Assembly (NCBI GenBank): GCA_916381525.1
Contig: CAKAEH010000334.1
Location: 62,001 to 126,000, forward strand
DNA from: Cercopithifilaria johnstoni
Lineage: Eukaryota > Nematoda > Chromadorea > Rhabditida > Onchocercidae
Length of the DNA: 64,000 bases
Direction of reading: 5' to 3'
Program-made: the position numbers and the translations under genes
The notes under the pieces: model-generated
Databases searched by the model: none
Seen by the model: the letters and a program-made list of their open reading frames with translations, nothing else
What the model was told of the DNA's origin: nothing
In this document: positions 11,601-25,800 of the stretch, piece by piece
How positions within the stretch are numbered: position 1 is the stretch's first letter
How the letters are laid out: each line of letters starts with the position of its first letter

Positions 11601-14600
11601 TCGATATAGGATATTTTTTGCTTTATGTTAAAGATTCCTTCAGATATTTTAAAATCAGTTGACTAAGAAGCAAAATAGTAGCATCACGATACACTTACAT
11701 TGGGAACTATAATTATAAAAAATGATGTCATCAACTATAAAAAATGAGTGGGAAAGTGAAATCAACTGACAGAATTAACGACAACATTCCTGTTATGACT
11801 GGACCAAAAATTGTGGGGCATGACGCAAACTCGATTATCTCGTTCGTGAAATGCTTTCGTTAACAAAGAGACATCCTAAAAGTAAGCTAACAGCACTTTT
11901 CAAAGCATGTCTTCCATACAGCATGTCTATTTAATTCTATTCATTCGACGGAATAATACAAAGGAAATCACTGAAAGAGTAAGTGTTAATTTTATTAAAA
12001 TTACCTGGAATAAATCAGACCACTTCGAGCTTTTCACCAAAGACTGATGGAAAGGTCCACTATTAACAGGGAAAGCGAGATCGATTAAACCAAGTGTTAG
12101 ATCTCTTAAAAGTTATAATTAATTATGAAAAATAATATATTAAAGAAAACAAAAACGAAGTAAAATAACTCAAAAACACAAAATTTCAAATCAACAATAA
12201 ATCATTATATCATTATATTGCGAAACACTGCTAGCAAATTATTTTATTTAAGAAGCATCACTAAATTATACTGCAACAAGCACAGCCATTTTCTCACTGC
12301 AATTTATAAATACTGCAAGCTGTTTTAATGCCAATTCCTGTAATTTACGCCGCAAGACAGTTAAGGAATCTAGGAATAGCCTTACATTCCGCGATTCGCG
12401 GAGCTTACCGGCAATGAAGGATGACATCAGCAACTTGGTTTAGTGTAAGTGGGAAAACAGCATCTTCAACACCACCATTTTGGAAATCATCATCGTCAAC
12501 TGTTTTCAGTGCATTTGTCATCAATGTTATAAATATCGATAAAGCTGGTATTAATGACTGTTCATCAGAATGCGATATGTTTTCACCCTGGAACACAAAC
12601 ATATCATGCATACAGTCAATCTATAAGAAAAGTTAATCTTTTGGGATTGACACAATTCTTAATATGCATAGTGTAAGGAATTTATTTCTACCAGTTAAAC
12701 TAAAAACAAACTAACAATGCAAATATCTCCATTATATATGAAATAATATCACTAATGCTTGGTACTAAATGCTACTAAAAAAGAAAATGTCTGAAAAGAT
12801 GAAGAACAACTACTGACCCGTTCAAGTATTGCTATTAGTGATTGCTTTACTCCAAATACTGTATTTGTGTTAAGGGACACTATCAGTTCCCATAAATTAG
12901 GAATTAGCTGCCGAAATGAAGAGAATAAATTCATCAGTGAAATATAATTTGCAGGTGAATGAATCCGTATGAAATAAGTTAACATGCAAAACGAAGTAAT
13001 TCCTCCACGGTCTCCCAATAACGCACTTGTAAATGATTCATTCAATAGAAGAAGTCTCAGATTAGAGATTAGAGTTTTCAAGTAAAACGGTGCCGTCTGA
13101 AAAGGTTACTGGTAAATTTCATCTGGCAAATTAAACTTAATTAGACAAATAAATCTTCAGGTTAGCACTTCGCATGTTAATTTTTTAGCAAACATATTTG
13201 AATAATCTATAGTTCCATAGCTCTTCAGAAATTGCAGTTAAACAAAAAACATTTTTATATCTTTCCATAGTAAAAAAGTTCCCAATTTCTAATAAATTAA
13301 AATACTTTCCAGAATGTCCGGTTCAACATCACATGTCGTAGCCACGATAGCGTCATCTGATTCGTCATCTGTATCCGAATCACTATTATATCGTTCTGTC
13401 ACTTCCAATGGGGGCGCAATATTTTGGGTGAGTGTTGCAAACACCGTGACCAACTTGGTCTTTTCCAAATTGCTTAATTTCTCTGTAATAAACTAATAAG
13501 ATCAAAACAAGGTGTCCTATAACCAGGATACTGACAATATCTGATTATCAGCATGTCAAAATACCTTAAAATCCTAAAAGCATAGTAATACGCCTGAAGA
13601 TATTTTACAGTTTAAATATTTTTTCAATAATTTGTAAGTTTTTTATAAGCAGATTTATCTATGAAATTTAATCACTTTTATCAATAAAAGTAGCAATAAT
13701 TATCATACTCCCACGAATTGACAAAATAAGCTAAAAAACTGAGGATAATAAAAAAATATCAACAACTAAACATAATTGAGTGAAAAAAAACTAAACCTAA
13801 TGGAAATGCCGAAGTAATAACCACAGCGGTATATGAACTTAAAAGTGCAGAAGCTGCATCTTGTGATGATAACCGATAACCGCCACTTAATAAACCATCC
13901 ACAACATCAGCGAATTTCAAAGTTCCTGCTTCACAGAGTCGAGCTAGAAACGGCACTAAACAACAAATAGTAACCGCTTCAAATCTTGGCTTGCAGATCG
14001 TGTTAAATAATTCAAATATAGCATCCATTCTGCAATAAGAAACAATGAAACTTCGTGACAAAAAACTAAAAGTCAGCCAGACTGACTGAAATGAGAAAAG
14101 TTAATTTTTACTTCATTGGTAATGTATGATCTTGAAATAAAGCTATGATTTCTGTAAACAAAACTCATATAAATAATCGCTTCTCTATCCATTATTTGAG
14201 TAATTTTAAATAGAAAATTTAATATCCAAATACCATATTCGAAGAGCTTACTTCTCGGAAAGGCGATTTATAGGTAAAACTAATATTTGCAAAAGTGATT
14301 CAGAGCGCTGTGGAAGTTTTTCCTCGATATATAAAGCTGAAAAACATCATATTTTAGAAAAATGGATGAGTATTTTCGTTGTCACTGCCAGTGTTATCAC
14401 GATGCCTAACAATGTTCAAGCTCTACAATCGCCTTACTATAGAATCCATTGGATTGAGGGATTTATTCCTAGTTGAGCAATAAAACGTAAAAGGAGAAAA
14501 AAAATTGACCCAAAATTTCTAAGTTTGTTCAATTTTCTACTTCAGAATTTTCTACGCTCTATATGAAAATAATGCCTAAAGCAAGGTGCTGAAAAGCTTA

Positions 14601-15997
14601 CGAGATGGCAGTTGATGGCAATTCGAGAATAGAGTCAACAAGGATGAATAAAAACCATAATTCAACAAAGTTAAGCAATCCTCCTCCTTTATATATATTT
14701 CGAAAAATCGCAAGGCAGATGTATATGATTTGGTGCGATCGCTGTGTTCAAGAAGCACAACTGCACATCGCAAGAGTTGCTGTCGTCTCCTTCGATCCAA
14801 TAAGTCGCTCGTTTTTAATTTTTGTGCTAGTACAACTGCTTCACTGCACAATTTTAACTGAAGTTGTAGTTCAAAACAAATAAATTTGAAGTTTGCGCAG
14901 GGTTATTGTCCTGGATTATTAAATAAAACCATAACTGGAACCATATAAACAAACTTTGATAGAATTATGGAATAGATTTTCCATTTTAAAATGCAAGACC
15001 AGCTTTTCTAACTCTTCCAAGTAAAACTAAATAACAAAAACTGCATTACGTAGGGATGTCACCAGATTTCGAAAACTTACAGTTCTTTCACTGTCAACAG
15101 CATATCGGAAAAAAAAAGCCAAACGAGAAATTTGTGTTTCCAATAATGTAATGCTCTGTGTTGGACCTGCCTTATCGAAAAGACTTCGTAAAAAAATATG
15201 AAATTGTTTTCTAACACGATATCCTCGATATGAAGATTGTATTTTTATGGCTGCCACTTTTCGTCTGAAAAAAAAGAATAATAAAACTCAAAGAGGTCAA
15301 AATGACAGGAAGGAAGTCCCTCAAACATCAATCAGCGGTTTGTCCACACCTTGTGAATGAACAGCAACCTGATAATTGTAAAATTTCGATTTGTTCTGTC
15401 TTTTCTGAAATCAAAAATTAAAAAGTAAGTTTATGTTAACTACCAAACTAGAAAATCAATAAAATATAAGCCAAATCCTATGCTTCCTGAAGCTGTTTAT
15501 CGAATACCTTCACTTCTTCAAATATGCTCATTTGACATGTTGCAAAAACCGAAATGACGACACAACAATATCATTTAGAAGACCCAAATTCATAGGGAAT
15601 TCACAGTCAATAGCATGATCTATGCGGAATAAGTTTAAATTTTCAGTAAACATTCCCATAATACTATTACCTGAATGGTCTGAAGCTAAGTGACACCGGA
15701 ATCCTAAATAGCAGCCTATCTAGTATTTAGATGTGTTACCTGGATCGTTTCTGCCTTTCGATACGTTCTTCATTAATTTTTTTCATAAAATCTTCTTTTT
15801 TAGCCTAAAAAAAATGAACTGAATAGATCAATGTTGTGTTGCAAGACAAATGATTAAAATTAACATTTAAGGAAATAAATATGTGCGTAACTTAAGCAAT
15901 AAATAATAGAACCAACCAAATCAGAAAAGATAGCTTCTTGCAATTTATTTCGTCTAATCGAGCCATTAAAATCGTAAAGGTTTAAATTACCAGCCAT
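8638..15997 (-). CDS. UBE3C: HECT-type E3 ubiquitin ligase UBE3C homologue
   Basis: Proteasome-associated HECT ligase that extends chains on substrates at the 26S proteasome. Start ATG at 15995-15997 (MAGNLNLYDFNGSIRRNK), preceded by a TTGTAG acceptor 8 nt upstream. Then comes a charged helix (KKEDFMKKINEERIERQKRS, about 15740-15806) and an IQ motif (AIKIQSSYRGYRVRKQFHIF, about 15190-15250), both in the positions found in human UBE3C. A long helical middle follows across many exons (about 10760-15060). The HECT N-lobe is at about 9820-10660, with GVDGGGIFREFLSELL and LYPTNFVDHFYFIGRIIAK. The C-lobe is at about 8638-9590, with KFITGCPRPPIMGFK. The catalytic cysteine lies in PTAATCMNLLKLPLYDD, and the C-terminus is AINCGAGFELS before TAA at 8638-8640, almost identical to the family end. 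C. elegans etc-1 is the likely counterpart. Inner exon borders were not all resolved. Confidence 0.92.
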
Positions 15998-16898
15998 AGT
16001 GTAATCTACAATAAACCAATGTAGATTTTCCACACACTCCATGTAACAGCATTCAACAGCCAGCACCGGTGAATTCTGTGGTTAAAAGATCTTTGTCTGA
16101 ACACTCCAAACGTACCAAATTATCACCCAGCATTTTATAATATAACGTAACTTTCATATTGGCTATCTCAAGTTAACGGTCGCAATTATCAGGTCAATTC
16201 TTAGCCTACTTTGCTCGAAAGAAATGCTGAATATTCTCAGATTACCCACAATTAATATACACCTCTGTGGAAGACTACATGTATGCCTTTGTTGAGCCAG
16301 ACTATACTCAACATCCCAAAATTTATTAAATTTTGCCTTTAATGATATTGAAGATAAAGATTCAACAGAATTTTTAATGCAAAGACTTTCACTAACAAAT
16401 TAGTGCATTGGCTGTCCAACGACCAAGCATGTGATAGAATTTAAAACTCTTTTGAGGTAACCAAATATTATATATTAATACATTCCTTTGAAGCACAGGA
16501 TAACAAATATAGTATAGAAAATACAATTAAAAGAATGTCAGGCATTTAACAGCAAATATATCTTTATTCTTTCATCAAAAATCCAATATAAACAAAAATT
16601 TTAAGCGTGGCATTACAAAACACAATTAAGAATAGAAAGTTAAACATGAAAATAATACATGAATAATACAGCGAGACGTAAAACGTTATTTCGGCTTTCT
16701 TTTTTTCTAATACAACCATAATGATACTCACTGGCATATGGAATCCTCAGAGAATGATGAGGAGGAAATTCTTATCTGATTGAAATAAAATCAGATCCCT
16801 CCAAAAGGTAGCGTAAAATTTCTATCAGACCACTTGTAATGCCACGCTTTTTTTCTTAAAAAAGAAATTCCTCATCAATGGTTGCTCAAAATATACTA
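15998..16898. other. intergenic region, UBE3C / EIF2B5
   Basis: About 900 bp. The left end holds the UBE3C 5' acceptor (16006-16008). The rest is AT-rich and probably includes the EIF2B5 3' UTR. No additional gene recognised. Confidence 0.45.
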
Positions 16899-19800
16899 CT
16901 AATCGTCAGATTCTTCAGTAGCTTGTTGCAACCAATCGATGATTGGACGAACTAGAGTTTTAATAGGAGCATTCTCATGAACAGTATCATACCACTCCAG
17001 AATTGCATCTTCTTCAAAAATATCTTGTTCATAGAAAAAGTGTACCACTTTTGCAGCCAATACTTTAAAATTTGGTTTGGATGCTAGATGTTCCTGAAAA
17101 ACGTAAATTATGACTTCGTACCATTAATGATGAAAACTTAACTTTGTAAAATGGAAATTCAAATTCACGTTCGCACATGTACATAGGCTTTAAACCTGCT
17201 TTAAAAAATATGAAATTGTGCTCACAGTGCATAAAGGAGATAAAGGTTACCTCAACTGCAATAAGCGCCTGAATCTGGCTTTTTGTTGGCTTGTAGTAAT
17301 TGACGAACAATAAATGCCAATTTTTAGCAAGCTGCAAGCAAAAGCTTATAAATATATGGAAATCTTTGTTTCCACAAAGATCAATCCATATTTCATTAGC
17401 GATTTGCCTTGATCGCTTTGATGAAATGTGGGTTAGTCTAAAAGACTTCTAAAAGACTAATCTATAACCCTACCTTCTGCAGCTCTGAAAAAGAATCTGA
17501 CAAGGAAAGGAAAGATAAGAAAACGTTGCGTGCAACGTTCTCCATTGTTATATTGTACGCTAGTTTTGAACTGTTAATTTCTAAAATCAGATTCTTTATC
17601 AATTGGTTATCGCATTCTTCTTGTTCTGCTATCCTGTCCATACTTTCTTTAACCTGAAAATCCACAGCTGACCAAAGTTTCCTTATAAAATATGGAAATT
17701 CACATGAAGGAGCTCATAGCAAATCAATACAAAAATAAATCATGAAGGGCATACTTCTTCGTAAAATCGATCAACACTATCTATTTCTTTCTCATCGTTG
17801 GCTTGTTCTGTCTCTTTCAAATTATCCATATCTGGAACTTCGGATTAAAACATCAAACTATTGCAACTAAATTGAATTAAAGATTTCAAGCTGTAATGAA
17901 AAGTGCGAGAATTTAAAATTTCGAATACCTTTGGACATCACTGCTGTGTCACGTAGTCGAAGATTTGAACAAGTAGTGTGCCAAAAACTATCTCCATTTT
18001 CCATCCTCCATTCGAATCCATCTTAAAAATTTCGCAACTTATTATGTTCATTCCTTCTTCTGAAATTATCAAAACAAAAAAAAAGTTACGAAACCAACAT
18101 TCCGACGGAATGCATTCGAACTGTTCGTCATCATCTTCATAAAATTCTGTACTAATAACGCTTCCTGATGGTAATGTTCTACCATCTGGTATCTTCACCT
18201 AAAACTGAGCCCCATGAAACAAATTTATCAATTATACAACCGCGGTGCACTAACTTGTGTCACAGCATATGTTGTACTGTACGATAAAATTACGCTACGA
18301 TGTTAAACTGGCCTTACGAACACCGTATCGATTCGAACAAAATAAACTAACAACTTTTGAAAAAAATGAAAAAAAAAATGTAGATAAAAACCTTGGACGA
18401 TAAGACACATCTCAGAAGTACAACGTTGCTACCTATTGTAACATCATCTGCAATATAACATTCCGACAAGTGAGTATTTGCACCAATTGAAACACATCTA
18501 CCGATTATGCAGTCCACAATTTCACATCCATTGCCTCAAATAAATCTCTTGCGGATTTATGTTAAATAAATGTGTAGGTAATGAAAATACATCGTATTGT
18601 ATTATAGCGAAATCATAGGACAATGACTAACATAATCAGCAATCCATTGTATTACTCTACTCGAACCGTTACATAATACATTAAAGATATAAAGGCGTAC
18701 CGATAGATGTACCAGAACCAATTGAAACATTTTTTAGCATTACATTCAAACCGATCGAACAATTTTTTCCCAATAAAACGTTTGTTCCATCAAAAACTAA
18801 TGGCAAAATCCTTAACAACAATCAGGTTAAAACAATATATGATTTCAATAGTTTAAAAAATTTCTAAAATTTTGAAACCAATATAATCAAACGTAGTTTC
18901 CAGGCATTTTAAGAAGAAGTGACACACCTTTTCGTCTGACAGTTCTGCTGCAAACTCTCCGATGGAGTATAAATATTATTTCGTCGACAAATATAAGTTG
19001 AATAAGAAATATTATCAGGAACAAGAGGGAAGAAAAATCGCCCCAAAATAAGCTTATTCATAAGCAACAGATCTGCGTAATCACTGAAATTAAATGGGAT
19101 AATTGGAAAAATGAGAGAAGATCGTTGAAAACATCAGCAACAGACTATAGGTTATTCATACTTTTGAGGTAAAACCTGTAGCAGCTATAACTAGCAACAT
19201 CTAGAGTGCTAAATATTCCAAATTCAACAAGAATTCGGACTTTACAGCTAACATTATGTTGAAATAAAACTTTTATAAAGCATTAGTGAAAATTCAAGAA
19301 TCTCATAATAATTCATGTTTCCTTTATTAACAGCAAGAAAATTGTTTCAACTTTATTTATTATTGACATGTGTATATGTGTACATGCATATAAACATAGT
19401 AGTAAATTTTTCTCCAAATGCAATTTCAAAAAAAACAAGAGAGGAAAATGAACGTACTGAGTACAAAACGCCGGAATTTGCTTTGGAAGAACAGAAATGC
19501 AAATTCTTTGACCAAGAATCTCTTCGTTAACTAGAATTTCTCTAATTATATCTTCTTTATATTGAAAATCGAAGTTATCACTAAATTGTAACAACACATT
19601 TATTGAACAAAATGCTATGCCAGTGTCTCGAAGATTATTGCAAACAACGGAATTAGCTGCAAACACATCCTGAAAAAAAAAAGAGTAAATGAAATAATTT
19701 TTAGAACGTCAGAATATGCACAGAAATCTTATTAATTGCTGGATTTCTTCAACAAATTTATTTCATACTCCCCTCAAAACATTTTTCAGCACTTCTAAAT

Positions 19801-21702
19801 TATCAAATAATAAGAAGGAAAAATTTATTGATTGAATATAGCAGTTGCTTAGCCAGTTATGAAAAAAAAAATACAAAATCAACAAGAGTAAAAGGTCAGG
19901 AATGAGGAAGATGAACAGAAGACGAAGATGCTAATCATAAATAATGTAAAAACAAGATATTTCAGTCTATCAATCTTTCCGTAATTCGGAAGAAACATAA
20001 CTTGTCTATATCAAGTTTCGAAGCATCGTCTTTTTGGTGGTAGAATATAAGTCTTCCGCTTTTCTTTTCATAAGCGATAACAGGGCACTCATCTTTCCAC
20101 TCACCATAAACCACCAACATGACATTATTCTTATCCTTCCTTATCTCCCTGAATCAAAATATGCCATTTCTTAAAAGTTGAAATATTACACACATTAAAC
20201 TGACTTGCAAAAATGCCTCAAAAAATTGAAAACATAAAAGTTCTGAGCAGCTAATTTAAACCGATATTGTCCTGAAATATTACGAATTATTTATACTTGA
20301 AGCAACTGAGTTGAGTGTTAAGATCCGTTGCGGCGAGAGTCATCGGAGTTGCGAGTAACAGGAAATCCGACGTTATGACAGATCGACTATGAACTTCACG
20401 AAGCGCATCACCAATACTCATACAGTTCTGACATAATACAACAATAAATGAGTCGAATAGTACTCTCCAGTAGCTAAAACAAAAATATACAAAAAGTAAA
20501 TTGGATGAGACCGAAATTATGAAATAAACAATCATGAGATGCTAATTTCGTTTTAATAAGAAAATTAAGAATATTACAGTTCAAAATATTGTGGACTCTC
20601 AAACGTAAGCCGGTAGCAACTATTCAAGCTCAAGCTGCCATACATACCGTTACTAAATTATCTTACAAGAAGCTAATTTTTTCAAGAAAATGAAAAATTA
20701 AAGAATGACATAGTTTAAAATACTTAAGATGTTAAAGCATAAGTCAATGGATAATTTAACATTATACATACATTAAAGATTTACGAAATGAACCTATTGA
20801 ATAAATGAAGCTGAAAGTATAGCGTATACTTTCGTATCTATATTGAATTTGGTAGGAAGGATTAGAAACTAAATATGCTATGATGAAATTTAGAATCCAA
20901 ATATGTTATGATGAAATTTTATACTTTATGATATGCTGAACAGCTCGTTCAGAGTGGGACGATAAAGCAACTACCACATCTCGAAGTTCAGTTCGACTAA
21001 TCCATTCCAACACATAGTGTAGGATTTCGATATCTGCTATCCTTAAACAACTCTGAAAAAACCTCACATTAATAACAGACGACAAGACATAAGGAGAACG
21101 AGATTTCATCCATTTTTGTTCTATTCAGTCACTTTCACAATTACATTTTATTGAAATGACATGAAAAAAAAATCGTGAATGATGGTTAAACTTGAGTAGA
21201 GGGCAAAAGCAGATTGAAAAGGTTCAATTCAATTTCAGTTTATTTCTTATATACAATGAAGTCTTTTACACAAATAACTATAAGTGTTATAAATATATGA
21301 AAACTGCTCTATCAGATGATTATAAAATTGAAAATAAACTGAACATCCTTAGATCTTTTACATGGCTTCCATATATTTGCAACATGCAGCCTTTTCATAT
21401 CACAATAACACTACGATCTTTTTATTTTTCGTAATAAAAGAATTCATTATTATCATTTATGAAATTATGTCTTGTGATGGAACCGTTTCAAGCAATAAAT
21501 CGTCAAACGTGATTGATCATCCTGAGAAGAAAAAATTTATTGGAAGTAAGGAGTTAAGAGTAAGTCGATGCAAAGAACTTACAATAGAAGAACCGGAAGT
21601 GACGGGAAGAAAACGAGTATCAAATGTGTCCGCGATAATTAGAACTTTGAAGGGTTCTTCCTTTATCTCGGCTGTTCTTCCTTTATTTTCTTTTCTTCCC
21701 AT
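16899..21702 (-). CDS. EIF2B5: translation initiation factor eIF2B epsilon subunit
   Basis: Catalytic subunit of the guanine nucleotide exchange factor for eIF2. It sets the rate of initiation and is the target of the integrated stress response. Start ATG at 21700-21702. The nucleotidyltransferase-like domain begins FKVLIIADTFDTRFLPVTS and continues IEILHYVLEWISRTELRDVV (about 20930-21060), SIGDALREVHSRSVITSDFL (about 20290-20430) and NNVMLVVYGEWKDECPVIAY (about 20000-20150). The left-handed beta helix at about 18180-19060 shows isoleucine-patch repeats such as VSIGANTHLSECYIADDVTI. The C-terminal W2/HEAT domain at 16899 to about 17340 has the acidic-aromatic run FYEQDIFEEDAILEWYDTVH and ends QQATEESDD before TAG. 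A TTTCAG acceptor 16 nt before the ATG supports this start; an upstream in-frame alternative is described under findings. Confidence 0.92.
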
Positions 21703-22888
21703 TGCCCGTTCCGTCTTCCTGAAAGCACTACCAGCAACACGTTAACGATCTTCCCGCTGCCGTCTTCCTTACGTTTGAAACCAAGTCCTTAATCATACTA
21801 ATATACCTGTATTCTGATGACACCCCCACCTGCTGCAGCACCATTGCCACCGCTAAGCGGCACTATGTTCTTACTATGTTCTCTCTCGTCCTGTTAGAGT
21901 TAGAGAATGTCTCGATCAATGGTTATCTTGAAGGCTTTTCACGCACGTTTTGTACGTCATTTTGCCTTCTTCATGGAGCAGAAGTGTCCTGTAATGTCCC
22001 ACGTATTTAACGTGACAAATCGATCAACTTCGGGACTTCAAATAACAATGGACCATTTAACATTTTTTCTGTCTCCGCTGGAAATCTCAGACGATCGTAT
22101 CCGCTATTCACTCTTATCCATTGGCAGAGGTGCTCTATGAACTACTTTGATTCTTCTCGACAGCGTTTGATGATTTGAAATGGATGAGATGTCATCCACA
22201 TAACCCAACACAAATATTTAAGCACATTTTTATTCAAGCCGAATATGAAACTAGAAATTCCTTTACAAACTTTAAAAATGTTTACAGATGCGATCATAAA
22301 TCGACCCCGCAATCAGAAAATACAAAAATCTTTTGGAGTTAAAGAGGGGAACTCTTGAACTGAATGTTATTTGTCCCAATAGCACGATTCAACTCCTAAT
22401 TGCACAAACGTCCTTACTTAATCGTTATTATCTTACTATCGTTCAGAAAACATGATAAATATATACACAATCATCCAAAGTAAAAATAAAATATGCAGGA
22501 CTACACACATTTTATGCTTACAAGAAACAAAAATATTAACAATTTACTATACGAAACGCTATCAGGGAGAACTTACATGAGAATCGTGAGAACCATTTGT
22601 TAGCCCGGAGCAGATCCACCATATGTAGTAATTAGTTATTCATGAATCGACCACGCGTTATTTAATTATTTAGTGAAAAGAATAAAATATACAAAGCATA
22701 TAAGCACACTTCTTTTGAAAGACAAGTAACTGAAACTTTAGAGAGAAATAATAAAGTAAAAGAAAAATACAATACAATCACGAATCGTAGAGATAATAAT
22801 GAATTTGAAGGTTAAAAAAGATTAAAAAGATAAATAATATTACTCAATGGTGAAAAGTTCGTACAAAAATCTCTTGCATTCTTCTCCA
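21703..22888. other. intergenic region, EIF2B5 / MAST
   Basis: About 1.2 kb. The part near 21710-22140 is less AT-rich than its surroundings and contains the possible alternative first exon of EIF2B5. Plus-strand open frames here (for example 21907-22140) show no family features. The rest is probably MAST 3' UTR. Confidence 0.4.
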
Positions 22889-25800
22889 TTATTTTGCTTC
22901 GGGTTGCACATTTCGAAGTTTTTTAAAGGACGCATTTCTTGATAAGTGAGATGGACTAGGTGGTCTGAAAAAACAATACCCTTTACTTCGAAACTTATCA
23001 TTTATTATATTTACCATGAGACATTTTCTGCGTCAAGGAAACATAAATTGTCCAAGAACTATAACTAAACTAAAAAGCTTTAGCTAAGCTGTATTCGAAA
23101 TTTGACTCATCCTCTTTGAACTTTTTATCTCCGAAACAATCGAGCTTGCACGACCGCTTAAAACCAAAACAGCATGTCTTGAATACAAAAATCATCATAC
23201 CTAATAAAATAGCGCGAGTCAAAAACTCAGAAGTTTCCTATATGAGTAATTAAGGCGAAAGCTCTTTGTGTAGTGCACTTCTGAATTCATTCAGAACTCG
23301 ATAAGGAATATATTTTTCACTAATTTATAAAATTCAAAAGAGCTGAAGCAGAAATAACCTTGAATTAAAAGCAATTTCGTCTCTTGCCAACGGGCTGACT
23401 ACAGCTGGTGTAGATATCTGTTTAGCTGCTGTTAAATGGTGTGCCATTCCAGCCATTTTATGTTTTAGCCCCTAAAAAAGTTAATTTATTGATATAAAAG
23501 AACTAATGAGGAAATTTATTCAATAAATTTAACTGAACATATTTGATCTAAACTGACAAGCAATTCATTATAGAATTACGAAATATATATATTTATATAT
23601 ATATATTCATACATATAATTTGAAAATTAAAATTCCTCTTTTATCAAAATTGGAACTTAGGAAAGTGATGCTTCAAACTTACATCACACATTCATAAGTA
23701 GTGTAAAATAGAAGAGAATTACGCAACAATTAGTTATTCGACTTTTACGATACATATGTTGACCTCTTTAATTCACAACAATACCTGCAACGTAGACGGT
23801 CGATTCGCACATGTCAATGCTAGCGGTGATGCAGAAATCACTTTCTCTTCTTTCTTAATAGGTAAGCTAACATCTGAAAGCCGTTTGAAAACGGAACCCA
23901 TTGTTGGTACAACAGCCAGTGCGGAAGACGAAGTAGCTGCACTGCTGCAATAAGTAATACCATCAAATTATAACTTAATATGTACAAGAAACCAGTAAAC
24001 ACTATGTCAGTAAGATTAGGTTTTATTGAATTCATCGTCCAGAAAGTTCTCGATTCCTCCAAACAATTTAATAGCCAACCTTAGTTGTATCCCATCTTGG
24101 CTGGAAGCTGACCGAGGCATAAACGTCTGTTTCTGGGATGAACTTCCTGGAATAATGTCATTGCTAGCTCTTTTACCGCTTAACCGACGAAGAAGTGACG
24201 ATTTTCGAGTCTTCTTCTCCAGTTGGACACGATGCTGCGGTCTTCTCAGTTTCTTCTTGGCCAGCTTGCCAATTGTACGTCGTGGCGCACCCTCGCGAAT
24301 TGAGGTTGATGAAAGCGGCGTTGTCTATAAACGTTTTTCATGTTCAAAATTTGAGCAATTCGTTCGTCTACAATTTTTATACAAAAATTCTTTAGAACAA
24401 AAACTTTACGAAGAAAGTGGAATGAATTATCAATGCGAAGTTATACACGAAGCAAAAAAGGAAAAGATATATGACTGAATCAAACAATAAATTTATGAGG
24501 ACATGAATCACATTATCAACAAAAGTATAATGAATACACGTCTCATCTGCTACCCTAACATATTCAACGTGATTCTCACAGCTCCTATTCCTTGCACAAC
24601 CAAATCTACGAAATCAAAATCAGTTAATCTCTTCACAATCTAGTTTCTTATTAAATAAAAATTACCAACCTTTAGAGAAAGTTCATTCCCATATGCAAGA
24701 AGACGATGCAGCAGCTGTGGATGTGTAAGATTAGAAACAGGTTGAGAATGAACATGGGTGATGAGGTCATTTGGCCGTATACCAGATTCGTAAGCTGGAG
24801 AGCCTTCTTCCACTTTTGTCACCAAATGTTCAATAGTGTAATAGTCTGATTGTTCACCTAAGTAGACACGTACTGAACGAATCGTGAATCCGAAACCTTT
24901 CGGTCCTTTCCTAAAAGTGCAAAATTAAATGCGCTTTCATGATTCTGTATCTTCGATTGAATAATTCTTTACAATAGAAAATTATACTAGTGTACTTTCT
25001 CTCTCTCGAAAACTATACTTCCTCATCCGCAGAAAAAACTAGAGTTCAAAACCAAAAAAACATCATATTTTTATTCGGTAAAAATAAAAATTTTAACATT
25101 CCTTACTTGATGATTGCTGGTGCTTTCAATTGAAAATTTTGTTCCGTAAGAGGAGCTGCATTAACTTGTGAATTGGAAGAAATGCCATCAAATGATGACG
25201 CACTGGAAGCCGAACCGGCCGGGGAATGTTGAGTGATTAGAGGCGAAGAATGCTTTGGGATTTCAAGTTGCAGTGTACGATAGTGTTCGCTAATCGCTTC
25301 ATCGCTTCGAGTCTAGAAAGCACAGAAAGAAGCTACATATATATATATGCTGTGAATTAGCGCAAATCATTTTCTAATTCGCTTCCTCAGTAATTTAAGT
25401 GTACCTAGAGAGTACATATGTGCATTGCCAGTGAAAATAAATGAAAGAATCCCCTAACTAGATAATATAATTTAGATCTGACCAAAAACTTACAGAATCG
25501 AAAACAATCAGATCAGATAATGGTCGTGCTTCAGTTACAGGCGACAGTTTTTTATCAGATGGGGTAATTGTATTCGTGTCGGGTTCGCAGGTTACCGAAA
25601 AACTAGAATGAGACCGATTAATTTAGTTGAGAATCAAAACAAGCACCTATTTTAATCCTCAAAGCAAAATAAAAAAAAAGGTCATGGAACACGTCTATCC
25701 TAATCCTACAATAAAACATGACATTTTCTGATAATTAAATGAAACTTCTTTTTTACAACTTAAAAGTAAAAGAAACTGTTTAGCGCGCTTACCGTGGCAA

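Noticed and set aside
21907..22140. 77-residue plus-strand frame in the EIF2B5/MAST gap
   Set aside because: No domain, no splice context and no similarity I recognise; probably chance in a less AT-rich block.
24026..24478. 150-residue plus-strand open frame
   Set aside because: It lies antisense to MAST C-terminal exons whose minus frame gives a basic KRASNDI-type tail in the expected order after the PDZ domain.
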